Shown here one piece after another: positions 36,328-46,115 of a stretch of 64,000 nucleotides of DNA. Source of the DNA: Lethocerus indicus (taxonomy: Eukaryota; Arthropoda; Insecta; Hemiptera; Belostomatidae); contig JACDQD010000002.1 of assembly GCA_019843655.1 (NCBI GenBank), positions 1,870,585 through 1,934,584 of the forward strand. Reading direction: 5' to 3'. The translations under genes were made by a program, and so were the position numbers. The notes below the pieces were generated by a model. The model saw nothing but the letters and a program-made list of their open reading frames with translations, had not been told where the DNA came from and did no database searches. Positions within the stretch are counted from its first letter, which is position 1. Every line of letters starts with the position of its first letter.

Positions 36328-36691
36328 AATAAAAGTTCCTAGTTTAATATACCTGTTTTGTGGTCTGCGAGGGGTTGGAAACTTGTACTTTACTGTTTGT
36401 CAGTTGTATATACAGGCGTTTTGTTAGAAAACGGATTAACAAAATCCAACCCGAATAAGACAAACATAATTCCCCAATAAAAATAACAAAATGCTTATAT
36501 ACAACTGACAAACACTGCAGTACAAGTGAAAGTGACGGTGGGCAGTGAGGATGCCCGAAAAACATCCAAAGTGCCGACAGTGACTAACACAGCGCTACTG
36601 AAGATGGCGAGCAGTCGAAAAACCGGTCTAGCAAAAGACCAAACCAGCGAGAGGAGACGGAAACACTACGAACCTACAATAAAAGTTCCTA
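36328..36691. mobile_element. main dispersed repeat family, copy E, with perfect 14-bp target duplication
   Basis: AATAAAAGTTCCTA occurs at 36328-36341 and exactly again at 36678-36691. The 336-bp unit between them starts GTTTAATATACC, as copy D does, includes GGTCTGCGAGGGGTTGG, and ends GAACCTAC. Its right half is the inverted form of the family's left arm, with CTGAAGATGGCGAGCAGTCG and GGTCTAGCAAAAGACC. It also has an internal inverted pair (TGTTTGTCAGTTGTATATA near 36391-36410 against its complement near 36493-36515). No protein is encoded. Confidence 0.8.
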
Positions 36692-38132
36692 TACTGTCCC
36701 ATTTTAGTTTACCGACTTAAGACAAGAAACGAAAATAACTCGAAGCTCAACCGATACAACGCATGATCCGAAGGGGTAGTACAAATTGATATTTCCACCG
36801 TTATCTCAGCCGTTAAAAAATTAGATCCAAGGAAAATTCAATTTTGAAATATCCCGATAGGCCTATCTAAGCGATGATTTACTCTCGTCCATATTTTTCC
36901 ATTACAAAAGTTGTGTTGTTCGATTCCAGGCGGACGGATGTCTGGCGAGTCTGTTAACTCTCAAAAGAGATATCCAAGATTGGGGGGGGGGCACCGTTCT
37001 TTTCATCTTTCGGACTCATAATCGTGTTTGTGTCAACACATCAACGGAGACGTTTGCTTGTGTGTCTTACTTATCTCCCTAATCAATAAAAGGCCGACGG
37101 GAAGGAATGTTTACGGCTATCTTCTTCTCCGAGAGCCATATGGCCAGTCTCTTCAGTTTCATGCCCTCTGGTTCCGTCCTGGATTAACACAGTTTTAGAA
37201 CAAACTTATTGGGCCCATCTACAACACCTCTACACAGCCTCTCTATGAAACACCGGTTTTGTTATAGTGACACCGTTTCTATTAACCCGGTATTCGTTTA
37301 AGTTGTTCATCAGTTAAAAACGTACAACACTGCTGGATTTTGAATTACTTTACTGAGATATTCTACCATCCAGTTTTTAACACATTTCTAATCGGATATT
37401 TCAGATAATTGCTATAGCGAATATCGGACGGTAATAATGCCTTTCAAATTGCAAACTGAAACATTTATTTGCTGGGTACATTGTTTAGTTTTAGTAGTTA
37501 CACGGGAAAATATGTCAATTGTGTGCTGAAGGGTAGACTGTACGGTGTTGTGTAGGGTTGAAGTGGGATGGGATGGAGTATGTCGGGGTGCTGGTTCAGC
37601 ATTGCTAGTTTGACGGTCTCCTTCCCCTCCTCCTTCTCCTACTACTACCCTTCTCCTACTGCTCCTCCTCCTCCTCCAACCCTCGGTGGTACCATATCGG
37701 TTTTCACAGTCTCTTACACAAACAAAAGGGTGGCCGCCCCGTCCCCTTGGGCGGCCCTCACACGCGTTTAATACCGGGGGCTTCTTTGTTCCCCCCCCTC
37801 CTTTGACAATCTTCCGGTTTAGTGCCGCCCATCCCCGGATTGCTTGTATTGTTGCCGTTCGACGTGTCTCTCTTGTTATTATAATTAGGCCAATATATCA
37901 GTACTGAGGTACCCGTCAGATTTATGGATTGTTAGAAGTAATAATCTGCTTATATACATAAATAGAGAATACATTTCACAGGTATTTTTTTAAATATAGT
38001 CAGTAATTAACTACAGTTTCGATAGATATATTTTTTTTATTTAGTCCACCTACTAACTATGTCTTACATAGCTGAAGTATACAAGATCGTCCTACCGACA
38101 AACCTTTAAAATGTGAGGTTGAACCGCAAATC
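36692..38132. other. non-coding stretch
   Basis: No gene is supported. A pyrimidine tract made of CTC and CTA triplets occupies about 37618-37680. Confidence 0.5.
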
Positions 38133-38656
38133 TATCGGGTTGACAACTAAGTAATTGCGGAGGAATTCACCAACAAGTGGCGTTGTACATATTTTTAAGT
38201 ACGTCTTTTAAGAGATTCTTCGATACGTTATTATTTGACCCTTTCTGAAACATTCGGTATCAAAATTACATTGACATAAAAAGCTAAAAAAACACGGTGA
38301 ACCGAATTGAGCGCAAAGGTGTTAATGCCTCGTTGGCTCATGAAAAGTTGTACGCCGTGTACTGTGATGAAGCCTTAAAAGGACGGCAGTGTCGGTACAG
38401 GTTCGCGAAATTCCGGTCGGGGGATTTTTCATTAAAAGACGAGGAGCGCACTGGACGTCCAGTGGAGGTCGATGATGACCGAATAAAGGCTATTATTGAT
38501 TCGGATTGAAGGGACATTGCAGAGAAGCTGAATGTATCTTATACGCGCATTCAAAACCATCTACGGCTTATCTGTGCAAAAATGTTGACTTAATTAAAAA
38601 TATACAACGCTACTTGTTGGTGAATTCCGCAATTACTTAGTTGTCAACCGAACATA
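38133..38656 (+). mobile_element. non-autonomous mariner, internally deleted (copy N1)
   Basis: Terminal inverted repeats contain GGTTGACAACTAAGTAATTG at the left and its complement at the right (38627-38650), with TA at both outer borders. The unit is about 520 bp. It keeps the first part of a mariner transposase, then jumps to the right end. The copy at 63012-63551 has the same architecture. Elements of this kind depend on a full-length mariner elsewhere for movement. Confidence 0.85.
38297..38509 (+). pseudogene. mariner transposase N-terminal fragment
   Basis: The open frame reads LAHEKLYAVYCDEALKGRQC and RFAKFRSGDFSLKDEERTGR, then VEVDDDRIKAIIDSD, the mariner N-terminal helix-turn-helix and linker. 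It stops at TGA (38507-38509). In the same frame after that stop, RDIAEKLNVSYTRIQNHLR continues the second helix-turn-helix. The catalytic domain is absent. The same stop occurs at the same place in the copy at 63012-63551. At most the product would be a DNA-binding fragment able to occupy terminal repeats. Confidence 0.8.
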
Positions 38657-41053
38657 TAAATTAGTAGATGTAATTTGAATTTAAGATACAGACAAATCGG
38701 TTTGCTTCTAAACTTGTTTCCTCCCCAATTGTAAGGGCAATATAATTTATCGCTATTATATTCAGATCTTGGCGGTTTGCCGTGTTAAGATTATTCGTCG
38801 GAGATGGGTTTTGTCGTCGGCCCGTCGGTGGGCTCTGGATGGGGCGTAAGACGCCTGCCTACCAGAGGGAAAGGGAGAAGTGTATTCTCTCTCTCATCCA
38901 AAGTGATGGCTTCATAAATATTTCATATCGCGAAAGTGAGACACCCAGCAACTCGGCTGAAATCCCCCCCCCTCCGCACCCTCCTATAGTCCTCCCTCCT
39001 TCCGAGTGTTGTTAAGCGCCGCCCTATTAGCTCATCTACCGACGGTTTAACACAATTAAATCAGCCCCCTTCAAAGGCATTTGCATATACTCCGAGTACG
39101 CCCCTCCCCCTGTCTTATAGCTCGACAATCCAACCAGAGGAGAGCACTGATTTCACTGTCGTTAAATATCCACGAATATCATCCAATCAACTGCCACGTC
39201 AAATAAAGCACAAATATAACGTGAACCCCTAATAGATGGGGAACGGCCGAAAAAGGACTAAACCAGTGCTCCATCCTCACTGGTCATTTTAGGGATACGG
39301 CGATATTGTAAAGCCAAAATTTTAGCCGGTAGGACCCCGCACAAAACTAGAACCATCGGCGCCGTCTGTTAATTGTAGGCGGGTTTTGTCCGCGGCGTTC
39401 GCCGCTCACCCTGTACCGGGGTACATCTGTTAACACAATGTCGACGGGACATAAAACACAAGGGGTGGGGGCGGGGCGCTCGGTTGTTAGTGACGGCGTC
39501 CGGGTACTCTTTTGTCGAGAGTGGACATTACACGTGTCCCCGATTTCCGAAAATGAGACCGGAACCGAGCGAGGAAGGCCTGAACAGTATGGAGTCGGCC
39601 GACCGCGAAAACTCCTGCCGTCCCCATTAAGTACCGATTGGGGCAGGGGTGGGGGGGAGGCCCGCCCTTCCGCCCTACCGATATTGGATTCGGCCATACG
39701 TTACGTGCAGGGTGGCTGAAAGTGTTGTCTCATTAATATTTTTCGGTATTAACCGTCAAACATTATTATTTTTCAAACCCCCATATCCCATATCCGCTTT
39801 GTACTCCCGAATTATAAACCTCCTGATTTTCGCATACCGGGAAAATAAATAAAATTAAAATACGAGGAAAACCGGTGGAGCCTCCGTTATTCTCTATTCG
39901 GTGCTAGCGCTCAATCTCACTGATTGTATTTTACTGTCGTGGTAATAAAATAATAAAAAAAAATTAATTGTCGACGTTCGGCGAAACGACGGTGACCGTT
40001 CATCTCTCCAAATGAATTCGGTTCCTATTAAACGATACGGTCGGTGAAAACTAATTTCTGTTTTTGTTTTTGAATTCCATCGCTGCAATATTAAAACGCG
40101 ACATCGGTCAATAGCTGGGGGTCGGTACTCCCCGGGGAGGGCGCAGAGACAAGGGCCGATGGTGTGTGTGTGTGGGGTGGGGGGGTGGCGGTGTCCAAGG
40201 AGTTTTAATAATTGGTGTCGCGGGGTGAAACATTGATCAGAGAGGCGGGGGGGGGGTCGATAGGTGAACGGGTGAGGGATGGAGGGGGGTGGACACCGAC
40301 CTTCTTTCTCCATTACAAAAACAGGATTTACAACACCAATTGGGGGATTGAAGAGAGGTCGTATCCCCCGCCACGAGACCAACGCTTTACTTCGCAATGG
40401 GGACTCACCCCCCGCCCCCAATACCGACCACCTCCGGGACTAGAATCCTTTTCAATCTGGATTCCTACCCTCCACTCTCCTGTTACCCTCCGGCCGTCCA
40501 GCAAGTACTCCCGCCCTGTCTACTACCCCCGCCGTCCTTCTAGTGTCGTCAATTAAAACGCTCTATTAATCAGTCGGAGGGATGGTTTTAGGGGGGGGGT
40601 TGGTGGGCGGGGGCGAAAGGGGTGGCCCCTAAACAAAAAGCCTCCCCCTCGAATCTCCCCCCGGCCTAAATCCGGAAACTTCCTCTTTCGCTCCAACCCC
40701 TTTGTTGGCTAAGTGAGCACCTTCTGCCCCATCCATAAATTAACCCCCGCCCCAAAACCCCGCCGTTCTGATATCCGCTCAACATTTTGTTACAACGAAT
40801 CGTAGAAAAAACGGACAGTTGTTAACAACGTATTTTACGGTGGGCGATTGTTATACAAATTTATTTTATTGCATTGTATTTTTTCATAATCTTTAAAGGG
40901 CTGAATACAATCCAAGTGTATTCGGCTGTGTACAACACTGGGAGATTACTGAGAATTTTTTAACTTCGATAATATAATGAAGAACATATTAGAAGTCCAT
41001 GCCAATTGAAATTATTTGGGCGCACGCCATTTGGAATGTGGAAGTGCCGTGTG

Positions 41054-41079
41054 CCTTGTGCCCGGGCTGAGGCACAAGG
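41054..41079. repeat. perfect 9-bp hairpin
   Basis: CCTTGTGCC and GGCACAAGG are separated by an 8-base loop. It lacks the T-run expected of a polymerase III end and may be incidental. Confidence 0.8.
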
Positions 41080-42626
41080 GGACAACGAGGGTGATTCGAA
41101 AGGTGTTTCGGGTCAGAGGCATCGACCGGACAAATTCGAGGCTCCGCACGGAGGTTCGCACTGGAAAAATCCCCTTATAAATCGGTGTATGTACACATCT
41201 ATTGAATACGTACATAAAAATCACGGTGTCAGATCTTCAAAGAATAGATCGATTTCTTGACATTAAACTATAGAATGTTGCTTAGGTTTTATGGAAAGAA
41301 AATGACAGAACCTAATTTATTGAATTCGAATTAACGGTCGAATTATTTCATTGTTCGGTCGGAATAAATTCATGCGCCGAATTAATAATTTTCTTGCTCC
41401 TACAGTGCTAAAAGCGTTGTGAACCACTGACGCAGGCACACCTACACAATTGCTTTTGATATACAGCTCCGGGCCTATTTCCTTTTTTTAAATTTTATTT
41501 GTAGGTTCCAGCGACGGTTTTGCACAAATAATCCACTTCGCCTTTAAAGTGAGATACGGCTAGACCCGCGATACACAATTGTCCCCATGATTTAGTATAG
41601 CCCCGACTCCCGTGCGGCGTTCGTATAATTCATGCGCACTCGTTAATATAAACACCGCCGGGGAACACACTAAGAAATGTATCTGGCTCAAAATACATTA
41701 TTATTTTAAACGTATACATACATTATTTATCCTAATTTCAGGTTGTCTTTTTTAAGCGCAAACGTTGTAAACGGGATTGCCGTCCGTATATTATGTAGGC
41801 GCTGCGAATAATTAAAATAATATTACGATTTCCGAAAGAGGAAAGAAGCAGCCCCCCGGTATCGGGGCCTGTGGGCAAATTACAGCATTAGAATTTCAGG
41901 GCGGTGCCCGGGCCGGCAGAGCGGGCCCGCATTTATTCGGGCCCCGTAATCGCGTTTTAAACATTCACGTTTCTCCGGTCGACCGGTGAACATTTTTTTC
42001 TCTCCCTCCCTCCCTCTCTCTCTCTTCGTCGGGGTTCAATTACTGTAGGTGGTCTCAGCGCTGCCCTGTTTGTTTTCCTTGCATTCGGATTGTCGGATTT
42101 AATCAAAACCGGGCGCAAAAGACCCGTCCACAAAGGGGATTATATTCAGTCCCCGTCCGTCCGCGGTGGCGGCTGTGCCATTTTTGGCCTTAGCGTTGTC
42201 GATAAAAATAATGACCGGAATAAATCTGGAATAAACTCGTTGATGGGGGACACATTGAAAATTTTCAATCTGCACTAGTTTTTATGTTGGCGCATTAAAA
42301 AACGAAACTGAAAAATATTTTCCAGTTTCAATATTTAAAATACAATTTTATCTATTTATATTTTATCGATAGTGCCGCCAAAGGACAAAAGGAAACCTAC
42401 TCCGGTAGAGTACACGTTGCCATCAAAGGGGGTATTAACGGGGCCCCCCTCGAGCACCTGCATTTAGCAATCTCCCCCTCCCTATTCTATTATAATTTAT
42501 AAAAGGGTAACGAAATAAAGGAGAAACCAGGCGATTCTTGGACGACAAGATAGTTAGTTAGTTGACGTCCCTTTATAAGTATATTTCTGGGTTATTATTC
42601 AATGATTAAACCGTGCTTCGAGAACA

Positions 42627-42631
<5 letters not shown>

Positions 42632-42688
<57 letters not shown>
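42632..42688. repeat. (TA)n microsatellite
   Basis: An uninterrupted TA run of about 57 bp. Confidence 0.95.
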
Positions 42689-42690
<2 letters not shown>

Positions 42691-44067
42691 CGGGGGTTCA
42701 CAATAAATGGGGAATTTAACTTTTTAATAGTCTTATCTGTCTTTACATCTGTATAAGATGGTATTATTGAAAATATTTCGTCGTAAAAATGTATTCAGAA
42801 ATGCTTCCTTTGAAAATGGCAATGGTTTGTCCGATGCGATTCCTTTATAAATCCCAACACAACGCCGGCAACTATCAGATCGACAGTTTTTCTCCCCCGC
42901 GAAAATATTTCCGATATTCCTCTAAAGCCCTTTTAAATGTTTCACCGCGCCCTACATAACTTTTCCTAAGCCGCGAAAGAACTTCCCCTCCGCACAATCC
43001 GGAGCTGAAATTAAGTATTTACAGGGGGCGGGGGATGGGGATACTTAAGGAAGGAACTTAGGGTGGGGTAGTGTGAAAAGAGTTTGGATATAGACAAGAG
43101 AGAAAAGGGACACGGGCGGGCCCTACGTCTCCATTAAACTGGGCCGAGTGAATGTTCCGCCAAGTGTTGTAGGTTGCACTTTGCTCTCACACCCCTATCT
43201 CACCCCTTTAACGCCATATCCTTCCCTCCCATTCCGCCCGCCCCTTACCCCATCCCCTACTCGGCTTCTGTCTTTTCCCTGTTGCACATTAAACGTCTCC
43301 GGTAACGTCCCGGTGGCGGCCCACAAACTTATTCGGACCGTCCCCCAGGTGCGCCCCCCGCCCCCTCACCTCTCTTCCGTTCCACTGTTCAGTGTCTACT
43401 TTTCCGAGGAAAGGAATGTGCACGACCCGCCGGTTAACGTAGGGGATGTTGGAGTTGGTAAAAGTAGCTTGGAGCGTAATAACGGTTCGGGTTAATGTTC
43501 ACGGTAAGTATTACGCCGCAATAGGGCTAAAATATTTCCACAGTGCGTCGTATTAATATTCTATCAAGGATTGCCCAGTTCTTAATTACCCCAATAATTT
43601 ATGTCATAATTGTTCTCGCGATTTTCTGGACAGAAGCTTCTCCAGCCTTATAGTAAGATTAGAACAGGGGAAGACCTGCGTGAAAGAAACGCATACGCTA
43701 CTACCATCCAATTTAGGGTTGATCCGCGCACTATTGGAAAGAACCCGGGCAACGGTAGCTGGAATGTCTTTTCCAGTTTTTGGACTTTCAACTTTTTCCA
43801 GACTGTCCCAGTGTAATGTTCAGTCCTCTTGGCGCGTTCAACTTTCTTCGGACGTTTCGGAACTGTTTCTATTTCCGACACATCCTGTTGGGCAAGAGCA
43901 GATGGCCGATGGACCATCGTCTGAGGCCTAAAATACCGATACAACATCCAACATTCTTCAGACAGTCCATCGCCCAAATACACAAAACCTGTTATATTTC
44001 CTCCGATATTCCGGGTGTAAAAGAATTTAAAAATCGATTCAATTGTTGTATTGAACATAGAATTTAC

Positions 44068-44182
44068 ATAATTGCGGGATGATGCGAAGGGTCCCTCGGT
44101 AGGTCGTAGTTCTCAACACAGAAGAGAATTTGTTCATTCGGATCGTACATTTTCTTCCAAATCCTTTCTCTTCTATCCGGAC
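44068..44182 (-). CDS. candidate internal exon, minus strand, unknown protein
   Basis: On the minus strand an acceptor (CGTTTATTTCAG) is followed by 115 bp open in one frame, then a GTAAAT donor. The frame starts after two bases that complete a codon and ends with two left over. The peptide includes ERIWKKMYDPNEQILFCVEN followed by YDLPRDPSHHPAI. Its mix of charged, aromatic and proline residues looks like real protein and not like translated low-complexity DNA. I do not recognise the family. Immediately beyond the donor the frame stops. A long open frame in a different phase follows at 43648-44058; its possible acceptors are weak. The opposite strand is also partly open, so chance cannot be excluded. 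Confidence 0.25.
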
Positions 44183-44495
44183 CTGAAATAAACGCTCCAT
44201 TATAACGGAATGAATCTGAAGACAATGGGAAGTGTTTCAATCTTTCCGACGTTACTCCAATTGGAAAATAATCTTCGGTACCTACGCCCGACCCGTCTGT
44301 ACAATGGTACTGCAGTTTAAATCGTGTTGTAGTTTAAAGAGGCGCGGCCCATATAAAATGGCGGCACGCCTACGTGTGTGCGTTTGTGTGTCACCAGTAT
44401 ATCACCATTAAAGGGAGAACTTGCCCAGTGTTCTGGCCCACCGCTACCCTTATAAAGCCCACACTCCACTTTGAGCCGCTTCATTCCCACAGCCC

Positions 44496-44554
<59 letters not shown>

Positions 44555-45624
44555 CTTTTTAAGTCTTTCTTTCCGTTTTCAAACTGCTGGGAACGGTTCG
44601 AGTTACATCCGGGCCGTTTCAGCCGAAGCAGCCGTCGAAAGCCGCACCGCCTCGAATGTTAAATTTACAGTATTAATCTGTAATTATTTACGGTATACAT
44701 TGATTGTGCGAGGTAGAATATATAAGGATTTCAACTGGATCAGAGCGATATGATATTGGGATCGTATTCGTTAATATATAATTGAATTTGCCCTAATAGC
44801 CGGAGAAATATTTCAGCACCCCCACCGTGCAGCTGTCCCCTTCTGTCGTTCTGGAAAATATGGCGCCTTACTTATTTATTATTCATAGGTGAAAGATGAG
44901 AAAGTAAACTTGTATATTCAAACTGGGAGGTCGGAGGGTATCCCTTTTGGGCCGAGTAGGTGAACGGGGGGACGACGAAACTTTATTCGACCGAGAATAA
45001 TTAACTTCCTCAAAATTCAATTGTCTTCGGCCAACACGGCGGGATCATTAAAAGTTTCGTTATGAGCCGGCGAGAAACTATCCCGAATTCTTATATCAGT
45101 TTAATGGCCGTCTCTCAACGTCTTCCGACCGGGATAGTCTCGATAAGTTTTTTCGGAATACCTCATCTATTTTACCGCTATCGCTAGGCAGTGTAAGTGT
45201 AGCCACCTAACACCTTTAGTATTAATATATTAGGAATGGAATGGTCAACAGAATCATTTATGCTATATAGGAATGTCAGGAAAACCGCCCTCGTGATGAA
45301 TACTTTACCACGAAACAAATCGCAAAGTCTGCGAAATGCATATAATCCGTCGAGTAACGATAACTTTCCACTTAGGTAACAGAGGTAAAGTTGGTTGCTA
45401 ATGGCGAATGAAATAAATTATGCGAGTTGTTCTGCCGACTGATTATTTGAGCGTTGAAAGTCGGGTGAGCTGCGGGGGTAGCAAAAACCACCACCACCCC
45501 CACCGGTAGGTTATTGACGTTGCCTGGAAAAATTACAATTCGGTTCACCAATCGAAATACACTTTTCCTTCTACTTTTTCACTCTTCTCTTTTTCTCCTT
45601 TTTTTTTGTTATCATTCTTTCCAG
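44183..45624. other. non-coding stretch with TATA and YY1-like motifs and CT repeat
   Basis: No gene is supported. TATAAAA at 44352-44358 overlaps a YY1/Pho-type AAAATGGCGGC (44355-44365). A CT microsatellite lies at 44503-44549. Confidence 0.45.
44503..44549. repeat. (CT)n microsatellite
   Basis: An uninterrupted CT run of about 46 bp. Confidence 0.95.
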
Positions 45625-45732
45625 GTCAACTTCGAAGATTAAAATCGACAGAACTCGAACTGGGAAGTACTTGGGGTCGGACGCTCCCGGGTATTATTCC
45701 GAAACCGGTGGAGGCGGTTCACGCTCGGAAAG
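45625..45732 (+). CDS. candidate exon, plus strand, unknown protein
   Basis: A strong acceptor (long pyrimidine tract from about 45560, ending TTCTTTCCAG at 45624) precedes 108 bp, exactly 36 codons long, ending before a GTACAT donor. Two frames are open. One gives KIKIDRTRTGKYLGSDAPGY followed by YSETGGGGSRSE, and joins in frame to the candidate terminal exon at 46000. The other gives QLRRLKSTELELGSTWGRTL and fits the phase-1 end of the signal-peptide exon at 2303 directly. In that case splicing to 46000 would stop after two residues. I cannot decide between the frames and recognise no domain. An open block of this length in one frame is not rare by chance, so the acceptor is the main support. 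Confidence 0.25.
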
Positions 45733-45999
45733 GTACATCCACCACTATTAATATCTCTATTTAGAAAGTCGGCAAGTTTTGTGAACGCAGTTTTGCGCCC
45801 CGCTCTTCCTCTCTCGAACCAAGACCATCGAAACGCTAAGATTTATTATTTAGGTCCCTGCACCACGACTCCGCTGACGACGGTTAAATCGAGTCTGGAT
45901 AAAATTAACTGGAACCAGAATTTACGTTTGTTCTTTAATGTGTAGAAAAGGAAATTGATTTCAACCCGTGTGTATTAAGTTGTAAATTTTTTTTTACAG

Positions 46000-46063
46000 G
46001 TATGTAGTGCAATGCTGTTTAGAACTGCCCCACGCAGTGGAGACCCGTAAGTGGAGAATGTAA
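46000..46063 (+). CDS. candidate terminal exon, plus strand
   Basis: A good acceptor (T-run then ACAG at 45996-45999) is followed by a frame that continues the first reading of 45625-45732 across an AG|G codon. It reads YVVQCCLELPHAVETRKWRM and then TAA at 46061-46063. An AATAAA polyadenylation signal lies at 46110-46115, a normal distance after a stop. A GTAAGT at 46047 could instead be a donor, making this an internal exon of 47 bp. No homologue is recognised. Confidence 0.25.
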
Positions 46064-46109
46064 CGTATGTTTTATTTTTAAATAATTTAGGCGCGAGTAG
46101 TTCGCTCTG

Positions 46110-46115
46110 AATAAA
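46110..46115 (+). terminator. AATAAA polyadenylation signal candidate
   Basis: AATAAA lies 47 bp after the candidate stop codon at 46061-46063. The hexamer is frequent in A+T-rich sequence, so it supports the gene model only in combination with the terminal exon. Confidence 0.25.

Larger units (their letters stand above)
38657..44067. other. long non-coding stretch, G/C-homopolymer rich in the middle
   Basis: No gene is supported. The 39350-40760 part is unusually rich in runs of G and C; the longest open frame here (39894-40421, minus, 175 codons) lies in this biased sequence and has no domain I recognise. A hairpin sits at 41054-41079, a pyrimidine tract at about 42000-42025 and a TA microsatellite at 42632-42688. 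A 136-codon minus-strand frame at 43648-44058 abuts the candidate exon that follows, but is in another frame. Confidence 0.45.

Noticed and set aside
13982..36691. classifying the main repeat family as an ordinary TIR MITE
   Set aside because: Inverted ends fit, but 14-bp target duplications around copies D and E are not typical of the known cut-and-paste superfamilies, so I left the class open.
36911..36950. tRNA-like B-box GTTCGATTCC
   Set aside because: The flanking bases do not form a T-arm, and no A-box or acceptor stem is found at the right distance.
39894..40421. 175-codon open frame on the minus strand, the longest in the window
   Set aside because: It lies in a G/C-homopolymer-rich tract where stops are depleted by composition. 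The peptide is low in structure, shows no domain, and the opposite strand is open in part as well.
43648..44058. 136-codon minus-strand open frame next to the exon candidate
   Set aside because: Its phase does not continue the candidate exon and its possible acceptors are weak. I could not recognise any family; kept only as context.
45854..45945. alternative exon after the TTATTATTTAG acceptor
   Set aside because: It would create a 121-bp intron after 45732 and a different C-terminus, but the pyrimidine tract is weak and the 46000 acceptor is better.
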